From Cognatilysobacter claricitrinus (GTDB lineage: Bacteria; Pseudomonadota; Gammaproteobacteria; Xanthomonadales; Xanthomonadaceae): a stretch of 64,000 bases of DNA. Position 1 is the stretch's first letter; every line of letters starts with the position of its first letter. The stretch spans positions 1,410,041-1,474,040 of the forward strand of contig NZ_BAAFZV010000002.1 of NCBI RefSeq assembly GCF_045866565.1, written 5' to 3'. Position numbers and translations under genes: made by a program. This document shows, piece by piece, positions 1 to 8,120 of this stretch. A model generated the notes under the pieces. That model did no database searches, was not told where the DNA came from, and worked only from the letters and a program-made list of their open reading frames with translations.

Positions 1-687
1 GCAGTCGCGAGCGGTGGCGCGTGGCTGGCGACGTCGGCATTGCGTGAGGCACCGATGACGATCACGCAGCAGGATGCTGCCGGACCGGCGAGTGCCCGGG
101 CGATGCAGGGTGATCGCGCGACCACGGTGGCGGCGTCAAGCGCGCCCTCGTCCGCGATGACGTCGACTGTTCCGCCGACCGCTTCCGCCGAACACATTAA
201 TAAGACGTCCGGCATCGATGCGCCGATCGCCGTATCGCGATCGGCGCAGGCGAACGTCGTGGCCTTGGCCGCACACACGCTACCGACTGCGCATCGTCAG
301 GCCAGGTCAGCATCGGACGCGGCCGACGTCACCACATCATCGACTCCGGACCCGCGCGCCGTCGCATCAACCGGTGCCGCTCCATCCGCGACGTCTTCGC
401 TCGCCGATCTGCGCGCCGAGTCGGCACGACTCGAAGCACTGGTCGCCTACGCGCGCGACGACCGCATGCAGAGCGCGGCGGCGGCGATGCTCACCGGTGA
501 TGTCGACGATCGCCTGCACGTGATCGATGCCGCGCTCTCGCAGACTGGCCTCGCCGATGCGGAGCGGCGCGACCTGTGGACGCGCCGCGTCGACGCGCTG
601 CGCGAACTGGCGGGACTGGAAGGCACGCAACGCTGGCTCGCCGCGCACGGCGAGTCGTACGAGGACGCGCTCGCGCGCGTCGACTGA
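1..687 (+). CDS. C-terminal part of a membrane-anchored Ala/Ser/Thr-rich protein (5' end outside window)
   Basis: The frame is open from the first base, so the gene begins outside the window. The first visible residues read AVASGGAWLATSAL, like the end of a transmembrane helix. About 100 low-complexity Ala/Ser/Thr/Pro residues follow, then a compact helical C-terminus (roughly the last 90 residues) rich in Leu, Arg and Asp. A TTG at base 40 could be called as a start but has no ribosome site and ignores the upstream frame. A single-pass layout with a disordered linker, directly before a PDZ protein, would fit an anti-sigma-factor-like regulator, but no family motif is visible. Function is unassigned. 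Confidence 0.6.
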   Translation, partial: AVASGGAWLATSALREAPMTITQQDAAGPASARAMQGDRATTVAASSAPSSAMTSTVPPTASAEHINKTSGIDAPIAVSRSAQANVVALAAHTLPTAHRQARSASDAADVTTSSTPDPRAVASTGAAPSATSSLADLRAESARLEALVAYARDDRMQSAAAAMLTGDVDDRLHVIDAALSQTGLADAERRDLWTRRVDALRELAGLEGTQRWLAAHGESYEDALARVD

Positions 688-704
688 TCAACACCGAGGT
701 GACC

Positions 705-1868
705 ATGTACGCACGAATCGCAACCCGCTCCACGCTCGCCGTCGCGCTCGCGGCCACCGTCGCCTTCGGCGCGTTCGCGCAGTCCGGCGATCGCACGCAG
801 AAGGAAAAGGAACTCGCCGACGCCCGCGCGCGACTCGAGCAGGACGCCACGCGCGTCGCCGAGTTGTCGAAGGAATTGGGCGTGCCGGGCGGCGGCCCGA
901 TGATGATCCAGCACCGCATGATGCGTCGCCCGGTGCTCGGCGTGCTGCTCGAGCCGGACGCGACGCGCGGCGTTCTCGTCGCCGGCGTGACGCCCGACAG
1001 CGGTGCATCGACCGCGGGCCTGGGCGCGGGCGATCGCATCACCGGCATCGATGGCAAGACACTTGCCGGCACTGACGGGACGGCGCGACTCGAAGGCCTG
1101 CGCACGCGGCTCGCCGATCTCAAGACCGACACGCCGGTGAAGGTCGACTACGAACGCGACGGCAAGAAGGCCAGCGTCAATGTCACGCCGAAACTCGCCG
1201 ATCGCATGATGGTGATGGGCCCTGGCGGCGGCATGCCGGGTATGCACGGCATGCATGGCCCGATGGCGGGCGGCCCCGGCGTGCGCGAAATCCGCATCGT
1301 GCGCGGGCCCGATGGCGAGGCAATGATGGACGCGCCTGTCGGCGTCGATCCCGGCATGCATCGCGAGATCGTTCGCATTGCCCGCGACGGCGCCTGCAAG
1401 GACGGCGACAAGTGCGAGCACCTCGCGCTCGCCGAAGCCTTCCGCTGGAACGGTCTCAACCTCGCGTCGGTCGACGCGAAGCTCGGGCGTTACTTCGGCA
1501 CCGATCGCGGCGTGCTGGTGGTCAGCGCGGGTGCGGAACTCGCAGGCCTGCAGTCCGGCGACGTGATCCGCAAGGTCGACGGCCGCGACGTGGCGACGCC
1601 GCGCGAGGTGATGGACGTGCTGCGCGCGAAGCCCGAGGACAGCAGCGTAGCCGTCGAATATCTGCGTGATCGCAAGAGCGGCACGTCGCAGGTGAAGGTG
1701 CCGAAGCCGATGCATTTCCGCGACGGCCCGATGGGCCCGATGCCACCGATGCCGCCGCGCGATCCGAACATGCCGCCTCCGCCGCCGGCGCCGGAAGTCG
1801 GCACGCGCATGGGTGCTGCCGATGCGCCGCTCGCTGCCGGCGCGCCGCCCCCGCCGCGCGTCGACTGA
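705..1868 (+). CDS. secreted double-PDZ-domain protein
   Basis: 387 residues. An N-terminal signal peptide (Arg/Thr start, hydrophobic Ala/Val core, cleavage near AFAQS) precedes a charged helix rich in Glu/Lys/Arg (residues about 29-58). A first PDZ domain (about 74-160, with RPVLGVLL and AGLGAGDRITGIDG) is followed by a Met/Gly-rich linker and a second PDZ domain (about 250-330, with GLQSGDVIRKVDGRDV). The tail is Pro-rich. There is no trypsin-like protease domain, so it is not DegP; it probably binds peptides or C-termini in the periplasm. The ATG at 705 has GAGG just upstream; the longer frame from 576 overlaps the preceding gene and lacks the signal peptide at its start. It lies 17 bp after that gene and is probably co-transcribed. 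Confidence 0.8.
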   Translation: MYARIATRSTLAVALAATVAFGAFAQSGDRTQKEKELADARARLEQDATRVAELSKELGVPGGGPMMIQHRMMRRPVLGVLLEPDATRGVLVAGVTPDSGASTAGLGAGDRITGIDGKTLAGTDGTARLEGLRTRLADLKTDTPVKVDYERDGKKASVNVTPKLADRMMVMGPGGGMPGMHGMHGPMAGGPGVREIRIVRGPDGEAMMDAPVGVDPGMHREIVRIARDGACKDGDKCEHLALAEAFRWNGLNLASVDAKLGRYFGTDRGVLVVSAGAELAGLQSGDVIRKVDGRDVATPREVMDVLRAKPEDSSVAVEYLRDRKSGTSQVKVPKPMHFRDGPMGPMPPMPPRDPNMPPPPPAPEVGTRMGAADAPLAAGAPPPPRVD

Positions 1869-1892
1869 CGCGCGCGCGCCGCTTCCCCAATT

Positions 1893-1920
1893 GGCGCCGG
1901 CTTGCCCGGCGCCTCTTTTT
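1893..1920 (+). terminator. intrinsic terminator after the PDZ gene
   Basis: Inverted repeat GGCGCCGG / CCGGCGCC with a short loop, followed by CTCTTTTT. It lies between the PDZ gene and the convergent aldo/keto reductase gene. Confidence 0.75.
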
Positions 1921-1922
1921 AT

Positions 1923-2897
1923 CTACGCAGCCGCGGCTTCGAGCTGCTGCCACTGCACTTCGTCGATCGTGTCGACGAGCTCGAGCGCCTTCAGGTTCTG
2001 CAGCAACTGTTCGACCCGGCTCGCGCCCAGGATCACGCTCGACACGTGCGGGTTGCGCAGGCACCAGGCGACCGCGAGCGTCGCCGGCGGGTGACCGATC
2101 GACGCCGCAGCCTCGGCGAACCGACGTGCACGCTCCAGGCGTCGCTGGCTCTCGTCACCGACAACAATGTGCTTGAGCCAGCCCAGTTCCTCGCGCTCCA
2201 GCCGCGCGGGTTCGTACTTCGACGCATCGGCGTACTTGCCGGTAAGCAGGCCGGACGCGAGCGGCGAAAAAGTCGTCGTGCCGAGACCGAGTTCCGCGTA
2301 CAGAGGCGCGTATTCCAGTTCGACACGCTCACGATGCAGCAGGTTGTACTGCGGCTGCTCCATCACCGGCGCGTGCAGGTGGTGCGCCTTCGCGACGCCG
2401 TGCGCCTCGCGGATCAGCGTCGCCGGCCATTCGGACGTGCCCCAGTACAGCACCTTGCCCTGGCGGATCAGCGCGTCCATCGCCCACACGGTTTCCTCGA
2501 CCGGCGTGTCGGGATCGGGGCGATGGCAATAGAAGAGGTCGAGTGCATCGACGCGCAGCCGCTTGAGCGCGGCATGGCAGGCGTCGTGCACGTGCTTCTT
2601 CGACAGGCCCCGCTGCGTCGGGCGCGGGTCTTCCGCCGCGCCGAAGAACACCTTGCTCGATACGCAGAAGCCGTCGCGCGGCAGGCGCAGGTCGGCGATG
2701 ACGTCGCCCATCACCGCTTCGGCATTGCCGTGCGCATAGCTCTCGGCGTTGTCGAAGAAGTTGATGCCGTTGTCCCACGCGGCGGCGATGAGGTTTCGGC
2801 ACTCGTTGCGCGGCACCTGGTTGCCGAAGGTGAGCCACGCGCCGAACGAGAGCGCGGAGAGCTGCAGGCCGGACGATCCGAGGCGGCGGTAGTGCAT
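1923..2897 (-). CDS. aldo/keto reductase (voltage-gated K+ channel beta-subunit-like group)
   Basis: 324 residues, normal for the family. The AKR catalytic tetrad is readable in order: Asp and Tyr in FDNAESY, Lys in VSSKVFF, His in YCHRPD, on an NADPH-binding TIM barrel. The closest group by eye is the KCNAB/YghZ-type reductases (YRRLGSSGLQLSALSFGAW start), which reduce aldehydes. The chosen ATG at 2897 has ACGGAG six bases upstream; the ATG six bases earlier overlaps that site. The frame continues upstream as translated leader of the divergent exporter gene and is not expected to be coding. Substrate cannot be told. Confidence 0.88.
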   Translation of the reverse strand: MHYRRLGSSGLQLSALSFGAWLTFGNQVPRNECRNLIAAAWDNGINFFDNAESYAHGNAEAVMGDVIADLRLPRDGFCVSSKVFFGAAEDPRPTQRGLSKKHVHDACHAALKRLRVDALDLFYCHRPDPDTPVEETVWAMDALIRQGKVLYWGTSEWPATLIREAHGVAKAHHLHAPVMEQPQYNLLHRERVELEYAPLYAELGLGTTTFSPLASGLLTGKYADASKYEPARLEREELGWLKHIVVGDESQRRLERARRFAEAAASIGHPPATLAVAWCLRNPHVSSVILGASRVEQLLQNLKALELVDTIDEVQWQQLEAAAA

Positions 2898-3003
2898 GGG
2901 CATCTCCGTGGTGGGGCGTCGAATCGTAACCGTGCACAGCGTGACGCCGGTCCGGTAATCGATTGCAGCGGCGCCGTTCAGCGCGGGCGGCGCGCGTCGC
3001 CGG

Positions 3004-3009
3004 TACAAT
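3004..3009 (+). promoter_or_regulatory. -10 element of the Mn riboswitch transcript
   Basis: TACAAT placed to start transcription just before the conserved riboswitch core. No convincing -35 box is seen. The same GGTACAATG context precedes the SAH riboswitch upstream of ahcY. Confidence 0.45.
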
Positions 3010-3018
3010 GTGCGCTCC

Positions 3019-3160
3019 TCTCGGGGAGTAGTCCGCCGTCGCTCGACGGCCCGCGCGTCAACACACTCGGCCAGTCGGCCGTGGTGCGCGGAGGATCGCA
3101 AGGCGATCCGGGGCAAGACCGAAGGCGATGCGCGCCCAGCCGGGCCGCGCTTCGCCTTCG
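3019..3160 (+). promoter_or_regulatory. yybP-ykoY (Mn2+) riboswitch with expression platform
   Basis: The family's conserved loops are present in order: TCGGGGAGTAG (3021-3031), GTCAACACACTCGGCC (3057-3072) and GGGGCAAGACCGAAGGC (3109-3125). A long hairpin then pairs CGAAGGCGA (3120-3128) with TCGCCTTCG (3152-3160) and ends three bases before the exporter ATG. Because the hairpin reuses the 3' strand of the aptamer, a switch between two folds near the translation start is expected. Manganese sensing is established for this riboswitch family, including controls on mntP-type exporters; that Mn raises expression here is inference. Confidence 0.9.
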
Positions 3161-3163
3161 TGC

Positions 3164-3751
3164 ATGCCCGGCATCGGAACCCTCGACTTGAACGCACTCC
3201 TCGTTTCGACCGGAACGGTCGCGCTCGCCGAAATCGGCGACAAGACGCAACTCCTCGCCCTGATGCTCGCCGCGCGCTATCGCAAGCCGTGGCCGATCAT
3301 CGCGGGCATCGTCGTCGCCACCGTGCTGAACCACGCACTCGCGGCGGCGCTCGGCGACTGGCTGTCGTCGCTGCTCACGCCCGACGTGCTGCGCTGGATC
3401 GTCGCCGGCAGCTTCATCGCGGTCGCGCTGTGGACCCTCAAGCCCGACACGCTCGACGATGGCGACGACAAGCTGTCGAAGTACGGCGCGCTGGCCGCGA
3501 CCACCATCGCCTTCTTCCTTGCCGAGATCGGCGACAAGACGCAGGTGGCGACCGTCCTGCTCGCCGCGCGCTTCCACGACTTCGTCCCCGTGGTGACGGG
3601 CACGACGCTCGGCATGCTGCTGGCCAACGTGCCGGTGGTGCTGCTCGGCAGCCGCTTCGCCGACCGCCTGCCGCTAAAGGCCGCGCGCCTGACCGCGGCG
3701 GCGGTGTTCCTGGCACTCGGCGTCTGGGCGCTGGTGCGCGGAATCGGCTAG
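3164..3751 (+). CDS. UPF0016/GDT1 (TMEM165-type) cation exporter, probably Mn2+
   Basis: 195 residues with about six membrane helices in two homologous halves. Each half carries the family signature: ALAEIGDKTQLL near the N-terminus and FLAEIGDKTQVA in the middle, whose acidic residues form the cation site. The family exchanges Ca2+/Mn2+ for protons; bacterial members behave as Mn2+ exporters. The upstream riboswitch of the manganese class supports that substrate. The start is uncertain: ATG at 3164 has no ribosome site, whereas an in-frame TTG at 3188 has GGAA eight bases upstream and gives the typical start MNALLVSTGT. The frame extended to 3128 would run into the riboswitch hairpin and is unlikely. 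Confidence 0.9.
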   Translation: MPGIGTLDLNALLVSTGTVALAEIGDKTQLLALMLAARYRKPWPIIAGIVVATVLNHALAAALGDWLSSLLTPDVLRWIVAGSFIAVALWTLKPDTLDDGDDKLSKYGALAATTIAFFLAEIGDKTQVATVLLAARFHDFVPVVTGTTLGMLLANVPVVLLGSRFADRLPLKAARLTAAAVFLALGVWALVRGIG

Positions 3752-3767
3752 TCAGCTTCCCGTCCGG

Positions 3768-3794
3768 GCGGCCGGCTTCACCACGGCCGCTTTT
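3768..3794 (+). terminator. intrinsic terminator after the exporter gene
   Basis: GCGGCC / GGCCGC stem with an 11-base loop, followed by TTTT. Confidence 0.55.
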
Positions 3795-3838
3795 GCCACT
3801 ACGCTGCGGCGACTTCCGCGCCGTATCCAGGACCGCCC

Positions 3839-5119
3839 GTGAACCTGAAGCTCCGTCTCACGCTGATGAACTTCCTCCAGTTCTTCGTCTGGGGGGCGTG
3901 GCTGCTCACGGTCGGCGCCTACTGGTTCCAGAACCGCCAGTGGTCGGGCACGAGCTTCGGCCAGATCTTTTCGACGATGGGCATCTCCGCATTGTTCATG
4001 CCGTCGCTGATGGGCATCGTCGCCGACCGCTGGATCAACGCCGAGCGTCTTTACGGCGCGCTGCACATCCTCGGTGGCGTGTTCCTTTGCATGCTGCCGC
4101 GCGCGGCCAATCCCGATCAGTTCTACGCACTGATCCTCGCGACGATGCTCTGCTACATGCCGACCATCTCGCTGGCGATCGCGGTCGCCTACAACGCGCT
4201 CAAGGGCGAAGGTCTGGACGTCGTGCGCGATTACCCGCCGATCCGGGTCTGGGGAACGGTCGGCTTCATCGCCGCAACGTGGACCACGAGCTGGCTCGGC
4301 TTCGAGTCGTCTGCGAACCAGTTCTACGTCGCTGCAGCAGGTTCGGTCCTGCTCGGCCTCTATGCCTTTACCCTCCCCGCGGCGCCGCCGCGCCTGGGTC
4401 GCGGTGATAGCCGCTCCCTCGTGGACGCGTTGGGCTTGACGTCGTTCCGCCTGTTCCGCGACCGCAACATGGCGGTGTTCTTCATCTTCGCGATGCTGCT
4501 CGGCGCGGCGTTGCAGCTGACGAACGCCTACGGCGTCACCTTCCTCAAGGACTTCGAGTCGCTGCCGCAGTTCAAGGACGCGTTCGGCGTGCGCCACGCC
4601 GCGGTGATCGTCTCGATCTCGCAGATCTCCGAAACGCTGTTCATCCTCACCATCCCGTTCTTCCTGAAGCGCTTCGGCATCAAGACGGTCATGACGATCT
4701 CGATGATCGCCTGGTTCCTGCGCTTCGGCCTGTTCGCTTACGGCGATCCGGGCCCGGGCCTGTGGATGATCGTGCTGAGCTGCGTCGTCTACGGCATGGC
4801 GTTCGACTTCTTCAACATCTCCGGCTCGCTGTTCGTCGAACAGCAGAGCGACCCGCGCATCCGCGCTTCCGCGCAGGGCCTCTTCATGCTGATGACAAAC
4901 GGCGTCGGCGCGGTGCTGGGTAGCCGAATCAGCGGCTGGATGATCGACCGTTTCTTCACCGGCGCGAACGGTGCGAAGGACTGGCACGGCATCTGGACCA
5001 CGTTCGCGCTGTACTCGCTCGCCATGGCCATCCTGTTCGTGCCGCTCTTCCGTCACCGCCACAATGCCGCCGCGGTCAGCGTCCCGGGTCACGGCGCGGC
5101 CGATGTCACCAATCCCTGA
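3839..5119 (+). CDS. MFS nucleoside permease (nucleoside:H+ symporter family, NupG/XapB-like)
   Basis: 426 residues and about twelve membrane helices. The N-terminus LTLMNFLQFFVWGAWLLTVGAY is typical of this family, whose members import nucleosides with protons across the inner membrane. Conserved loops include GIVADRWINAER after helix 2 and YPPIRVWGTVGFI. The GTG start has AGGA six bases upstream. It is followed after 10 bp by ribokinase, which suggests uptake and catabolism of nucleosides or their ribose. Confidence 0.85.
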   Translation: MNLKLRLTLMNFLQFFVWGAWLLTVGAYWFQNRQWSGTSFGQIFSTMGISALFMPSLMGIVADRWINAERLYGALHILGGVFLCMLPRAANPDQFYALILATMLCYMPTISLAIAVAYNALKGEGLDVVRDYPPIRVWGTVGFIAATWTTSWLGFESSANQFYVAAAGSVLLGLYAFTLPAAPPRLGRGDSRSLVDALGLTSFRLFRDRNMAVFFIFAMLLGAALQLTNAYGVTFLKDFESLPQFKDAFGVRHAAVIVSISQISETLFILTIPFFLKRFGIKTVMTISMIAWFLRFGLFAYGDPGPGLWMIVLSCVVYGMAFDFFNISGSLFVEQQSDPRIRASAQGLFMLMTNGVGAVLGSRISGWMIDRFFTGANGAKDWHGIWTTFALYSLAMAILFVPLFRHRHNAAAVSVPGHGAADVTNP

Positions 5120-5129
5120 GCCCCGTTTG

Positions 5130-6110
5130 ATGACGGCAACGGTCGCGGTGGTCGGCAGCTTCAACGTCGACCACGTCTGGATGCTCGACGCACTGCCCGC
5201 GCCGGGCGAGACACGTTCGTCGCGTTACATGAGCGGCCCCGGCGGCAAAGGCTTCAACCAGGCGGTAGCGTCTGCGCGCTCCGGCGTGTCGACGCATTTC
5301 ATCTGTGCACTGGGTGACGATGCCGGCGGCGCGTACGCACGATCGCTCGCCGTGGCCGATGGCATCGACCTCCGCGACGCGCGCAGCGATGCACCGACCG
5401 GCTCGGCCGGCATCTTCGTCGACGCGAACGGTCGCAATTCGATCGCCGTTGCCGGCGGCGCGAACGACACGCTGACCGCTGCGCATGTGCGGGATGCGCT
5501 GGCAGGCCAAGCGCCGTCTGTCGTGCTTGTGCAACTTGAGACGCCGACGGATGCGGCGCTCGAAGCCTTCGCCATCGCGCGTTCCGCGGGCGTCATCGCG
5601 ATGCTCAATCCCGCACCCGCGAACGTTCGCGTTGAAGCGCCCCTGCTGGGTGCGGCCGACATCGTGACGCCGAACGAAACCGAATTCGCCGCACTGGTGC
5701 GGATGCACCTGGGCCGCGACATCGACGCATGCACGCTGGCCGACACTGCCGATGCGAAGCTGCACGCGCTGTGTCGCGCATTGCTTCCGAACGGCACGGT
5801 CGTCGTGACGCTCGGTGCGGGTGGCGTTCTCGTCTCGCATGCAGATGCGCAGCTGCGTGGTGACAACGCCTCGCACTATCGCGTACCCGCACCGACGGTG
5901 AACGTCGTCGACACCACTGGGGCCGGCGATGCCTTCAACGGCGCGCTCGCGTCGTCGCTGGCGGCGCATCCGGCACGCTCGTTCGTCGCACATGCGCGCT
6001 ACGCCGTCGCCTACGCCAGCCTGTCCGCCGAGCAGCCAGGCGCCGCGCTGTCGATGCCATCATTCGACGCCGTTCAGGCGCGTTTCCCCGACGCGACCGC
6101 CGCCGGCTGA
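5130..6110 (+). CDS. rbsK: ribokinase (PfkB family)
   Basis: 326 residues. PfkB signature 1 is seen as MSGPGGKGFNQAVASARSG near residue 40. Signature 2 is VVDTTGAGDAFNGAL near residue 265, with the catalytic Asp in GAGD. VTPNETE and TLGAGGV are the usual nucleotide-site segments. It phosphorylates ribose at O5 using ATP. The ATG at 5130 matches the usual start of the family (VAVVGSFNVDHV); an in-frame ATG 27 bases upstream, inside the permease end, is less likely. It probably forms an operon with the nucleoside permease. Confidence 0.88.
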   Translation: MTATVAVVGSFNVDHVWMLDALPAPGETRSSRYMSGPGGKGFNQAVASARSGVSTHFICALGDDAGGAYARSLAVADGIDLRDARSDAPTGSAGIFVDANGRNSIAVAGGANDTLTAAHVRDALAGQAPSVVLVQLETPTDAALEAFAIARSAGVIAMLNPAPANVRVEAPLLGAADIVTPNETEFAALVRMHLGRDIDACTLADTADAKLHALCRALLPNGTVVVTLGAGGVLVSHADAQLRGDNASHYRVPAPTVNVVDTTGAGDAFNGALASSLAAHPARSFVAHARYAVAYASLSAEQPGAALSMPSFDAVQARFPDATAAG

Positions 6111-6131
6111 CCCGCCGCGTAGAATGGCGGC

Positions 6132-7124
6132 ATGCGCATCGGCCCCTACGGGATCGCGCCCCGCGTGATCCTCGCGCCCATGGCGGGCGTTACCGACAAA
6201 CCATTCCGGCTGCTTTGCAAGCAGCTGGGCGCCGGGCTGTGCGTGTCCGAAATGACGACGTCGGACCCGCGTTTCTGGACGACGTCGAAGTCGCGCCACC
6301 GCATGGACCACGTCGACGAGCCGGCGCCCATCAGCGTGCAGATCGCCGGCACCGTGCCCGAGGTGATGGCCGACGCCGCGCGCCACAACGTCGAGCACGG
6401 CGCGCAGATCATCGACATCAACATGGGCTGCCCGGCCAAGAAGGTCTGCAACGCGTGGGCGGGTTCGGCACTGATGCGCGACGAGGCGCTGGTCGGTCGC
6501 ATTCTCGAAGCCGTGGTCAATGCAGTGGACGTGCCCGTCACGTTGAAGATCCGCACTGGCTGGGCCGCGGACGCGAAGAACGCACTGACCATCGCGCGTA
6601 TCGCCGAAAGCGCGGGCATCGCCTCGCTCGCGGTCCACGGCCGCACGCGCGACCAGCAATACACGGGGTTCGCCGAGTACGACACGATCGCCGCGGTGAA
6701 GGCCGCGCTCTCGATTCCGGTGGTCGCCAACGGCGATGTCGATTCGCCGCGCAAGGCCGCCGACGTGCTCGCCTACACGGGCTGCGACGCGGTGATGGTC
6801 GGCCGCGCGGCGCAGGGCCGGCCGTGGATCTTCCGCGAGATCGCGCATTACCTCGCGACGGGCGAGGAACTCGCGCCACCGTCGCTGGAGGACGTGCGCG
6901 ACGTGCTGATGGGTCACCTCGAAGCACTGCACGCGTTCTACGGCGAAGTCTCGGGCGTGCGCATCGCGCGCAAGCATCTGGGCTGGTACGCCAAGGACCG
7001 GCCCGAGAACGCCGCGTTCCGCGCGGTGGTCAACCGCGCCGAGACGGCCGAGGCACAGTTGCGCCTCACCCGCGACTACTTCGACGCGCTCATCGCCGGC
7101 GAGCCGGTGCGCGAAGCCGCCTGA
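6132..7124 (+). CDS. dusB: tRNA-dihydrouridine synthase B
   Basis: 330 residues. An FMN TIM barrel opens with PRVILAPMAGVTDKPFR. The DusB-type active site is INMGCPAKKV, with catalytic Cys at residue 100; the phosphate-binding end is GRAAQGRPWIFREI. The enzyme reduces specific uridines in the tRNA D-loop with NADPH. In many enterobacteria dusB is followed by fis; here a methyltransferase follows instead, after 55 bp. Confidence 0.92.
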   Translation: MRIGPYGIAPRVILAPMAGVTDKPFRLLCKQLGAGLCVSEMTTSDPRFWTTSKSRHRMDHVDEPAPISVQIAGTVPEVMADAARHNVEHGAQIIDINMGCPAKKVCNAWAGSALMRDEALVGRILEAVVNAVDVPVTLKIRTGWAADAKNALTIARIAESAGIASLAVHGRTRDQQYTGFAEYDTIAAVKAALSIPVVANGDVDSPRKAADVLAYTGCDAVMVGRAAQGRPWIFREIAHYLATGEELAPPSLEDVRDVLMGHLEALHAFYGEVSGVRIARKHLGWYAKDRPENAAFRAVVNRAETAEAQLRLTRDYFDALIAGEPVREAA

Positions 7125-7179
7125 CCTCACGGCAGCTTTCCGCGGCGTCGCGACAATCACGCCGATACGGAGATCCGCC

Positions 7180-8013
7180 ATGACCGACGCCGAAACCGAC
7201 AACGACCACGTCTACCTGCACGGCTTCTCGCGAACGGAGCAGGCGCGCCTCATGCGCCAGGCGCGGATCGCCGAGTCGACGATCTTCAAGCACATCGACT
7301 ACTCCGGCGCGCGGCGCGTGCTCGAGGTCGGCAGCGGCGTCGGCGCTCAGACCGAAATCCTGCTGCGACGGTTCCCGGATCTGCACGTCACGTGCATCGA
7401 CTTCAGCGAGGCCCAACTCGCGACGGCGCGAACGCATCTCGGCGCGATGTCCTGGCTCGACGGCCGCTACGACCTCACCCAGGCCGACGCCACCGACCTG
7501 CCCTTCGAGCCGCGCAGCTTCGACGGCGCCTTCCTGTGCTGGGTGCTCGAGCACGTGCCCTCGCCCGCGCGCGTGCTCAACGAAGTGCGCCGCGTGCTGA
7601 TGCCGGGCTCGCCGGTCTACATCACGGAAGTGATGAACTCTTCGTTCTTCCTCGACCCGTATTCGCCAAACGTCTGGCGCTACTGGATGGCGTTCAACGA
7701 TTTCCAGCACGAGCACGGCGGCGATCCGTTCGTGGGCGCCAAGCTGGGCAACCTGCTGCTGGCCGGCGGCTATCGCGACGTCGCGACCGAGGTGAAGACG
7801 TTCTACTTCGACAACCGTGAGCCGGCGCGTCGCAAGGTCATGATCGCGTTCTGGGAGGAACTGCTGCTGTCGGCGGCCGACAACCTGCTCGAAGCGGGCG
7901 CGGTCACGCAGGACATCGTCGACGGCATGCGTCGCGAGATGCACCAGGTGCAGAACGACCCGAACGCGGTGTTCTTCTATTCGTTCCTGCAGGCGCGGGC
8001 GACCGTGTTCTGA
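7180..8013 (+). CDS. class I SAM-dependent methyltransferase of unknown substrate
   Basis: 277 residues. Motif I is VLEVGSGVGAQTEIL (residue about 48), followed by CIDFSEAQ (motif II acidic residue) and DATDLPF with FDGAFLCWVLEHVP (motifs III/IV), so the SAM-binding Rossmann core is complete. The C-terminal third is helical and unlike the common UbiE or Tam types. A good ribosome site, CGGAG, precedes the ATG. It lies just before metK, so proximity to the methyl donor's synthesis may or may not be meaningful. Confidence 0.8.
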   Translation: MTDAETDNDHVYLHGFSRTEQARLMRQARIAESTIFKHIDYSGARRVLEVGSGVGAQTEILLRRFPDLHVTCIDFSEAQLATARTHLGAMSWLDGRYDLTQADATDLPFEPRSFDGAFLCWVLEHVPSPARVLNEVRRVLMPGSPVYITEVMNSSFFLDPYSPNVWRYWMAFNDFQHEHGGDPFVGAKLGNLLLAGGYRDVATEVKTFYFDNREPARRKVMIAFWEELLLSAADNLLEAGAVTQDIVDGMRREMHQVQNDPNAVFFYSFLQARATVF

Positions 8014-8074
8014 ACCGCCGTTGACCCCGTCCGCGCACGAGCCGGCGCAGAATGCGCGGGCGGCCGCGAGCCTG

Positions 8075-8120
8075 TATCATGCGCGGCCATCTTTCTATCC
8101 GAATACAGGGATATAAGCCG
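8075..8120 (+). promoter_or_regulatory. metK promoter -10 and short leader with a ribosome-site hairpin
   Basis: TATCAT (8075-8080) is a plausible -10, giving a leader of about 30 bases. In it TATCC (8096-8100) can pair with GGATA (8109-8113), which overlaps the ribosome-binding bases AGGGA ten bases before the ATG. The stem is only 5 bp. It does not match any SAM or SAM/SAH riboswitch class I know. Confidence 0.35.
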
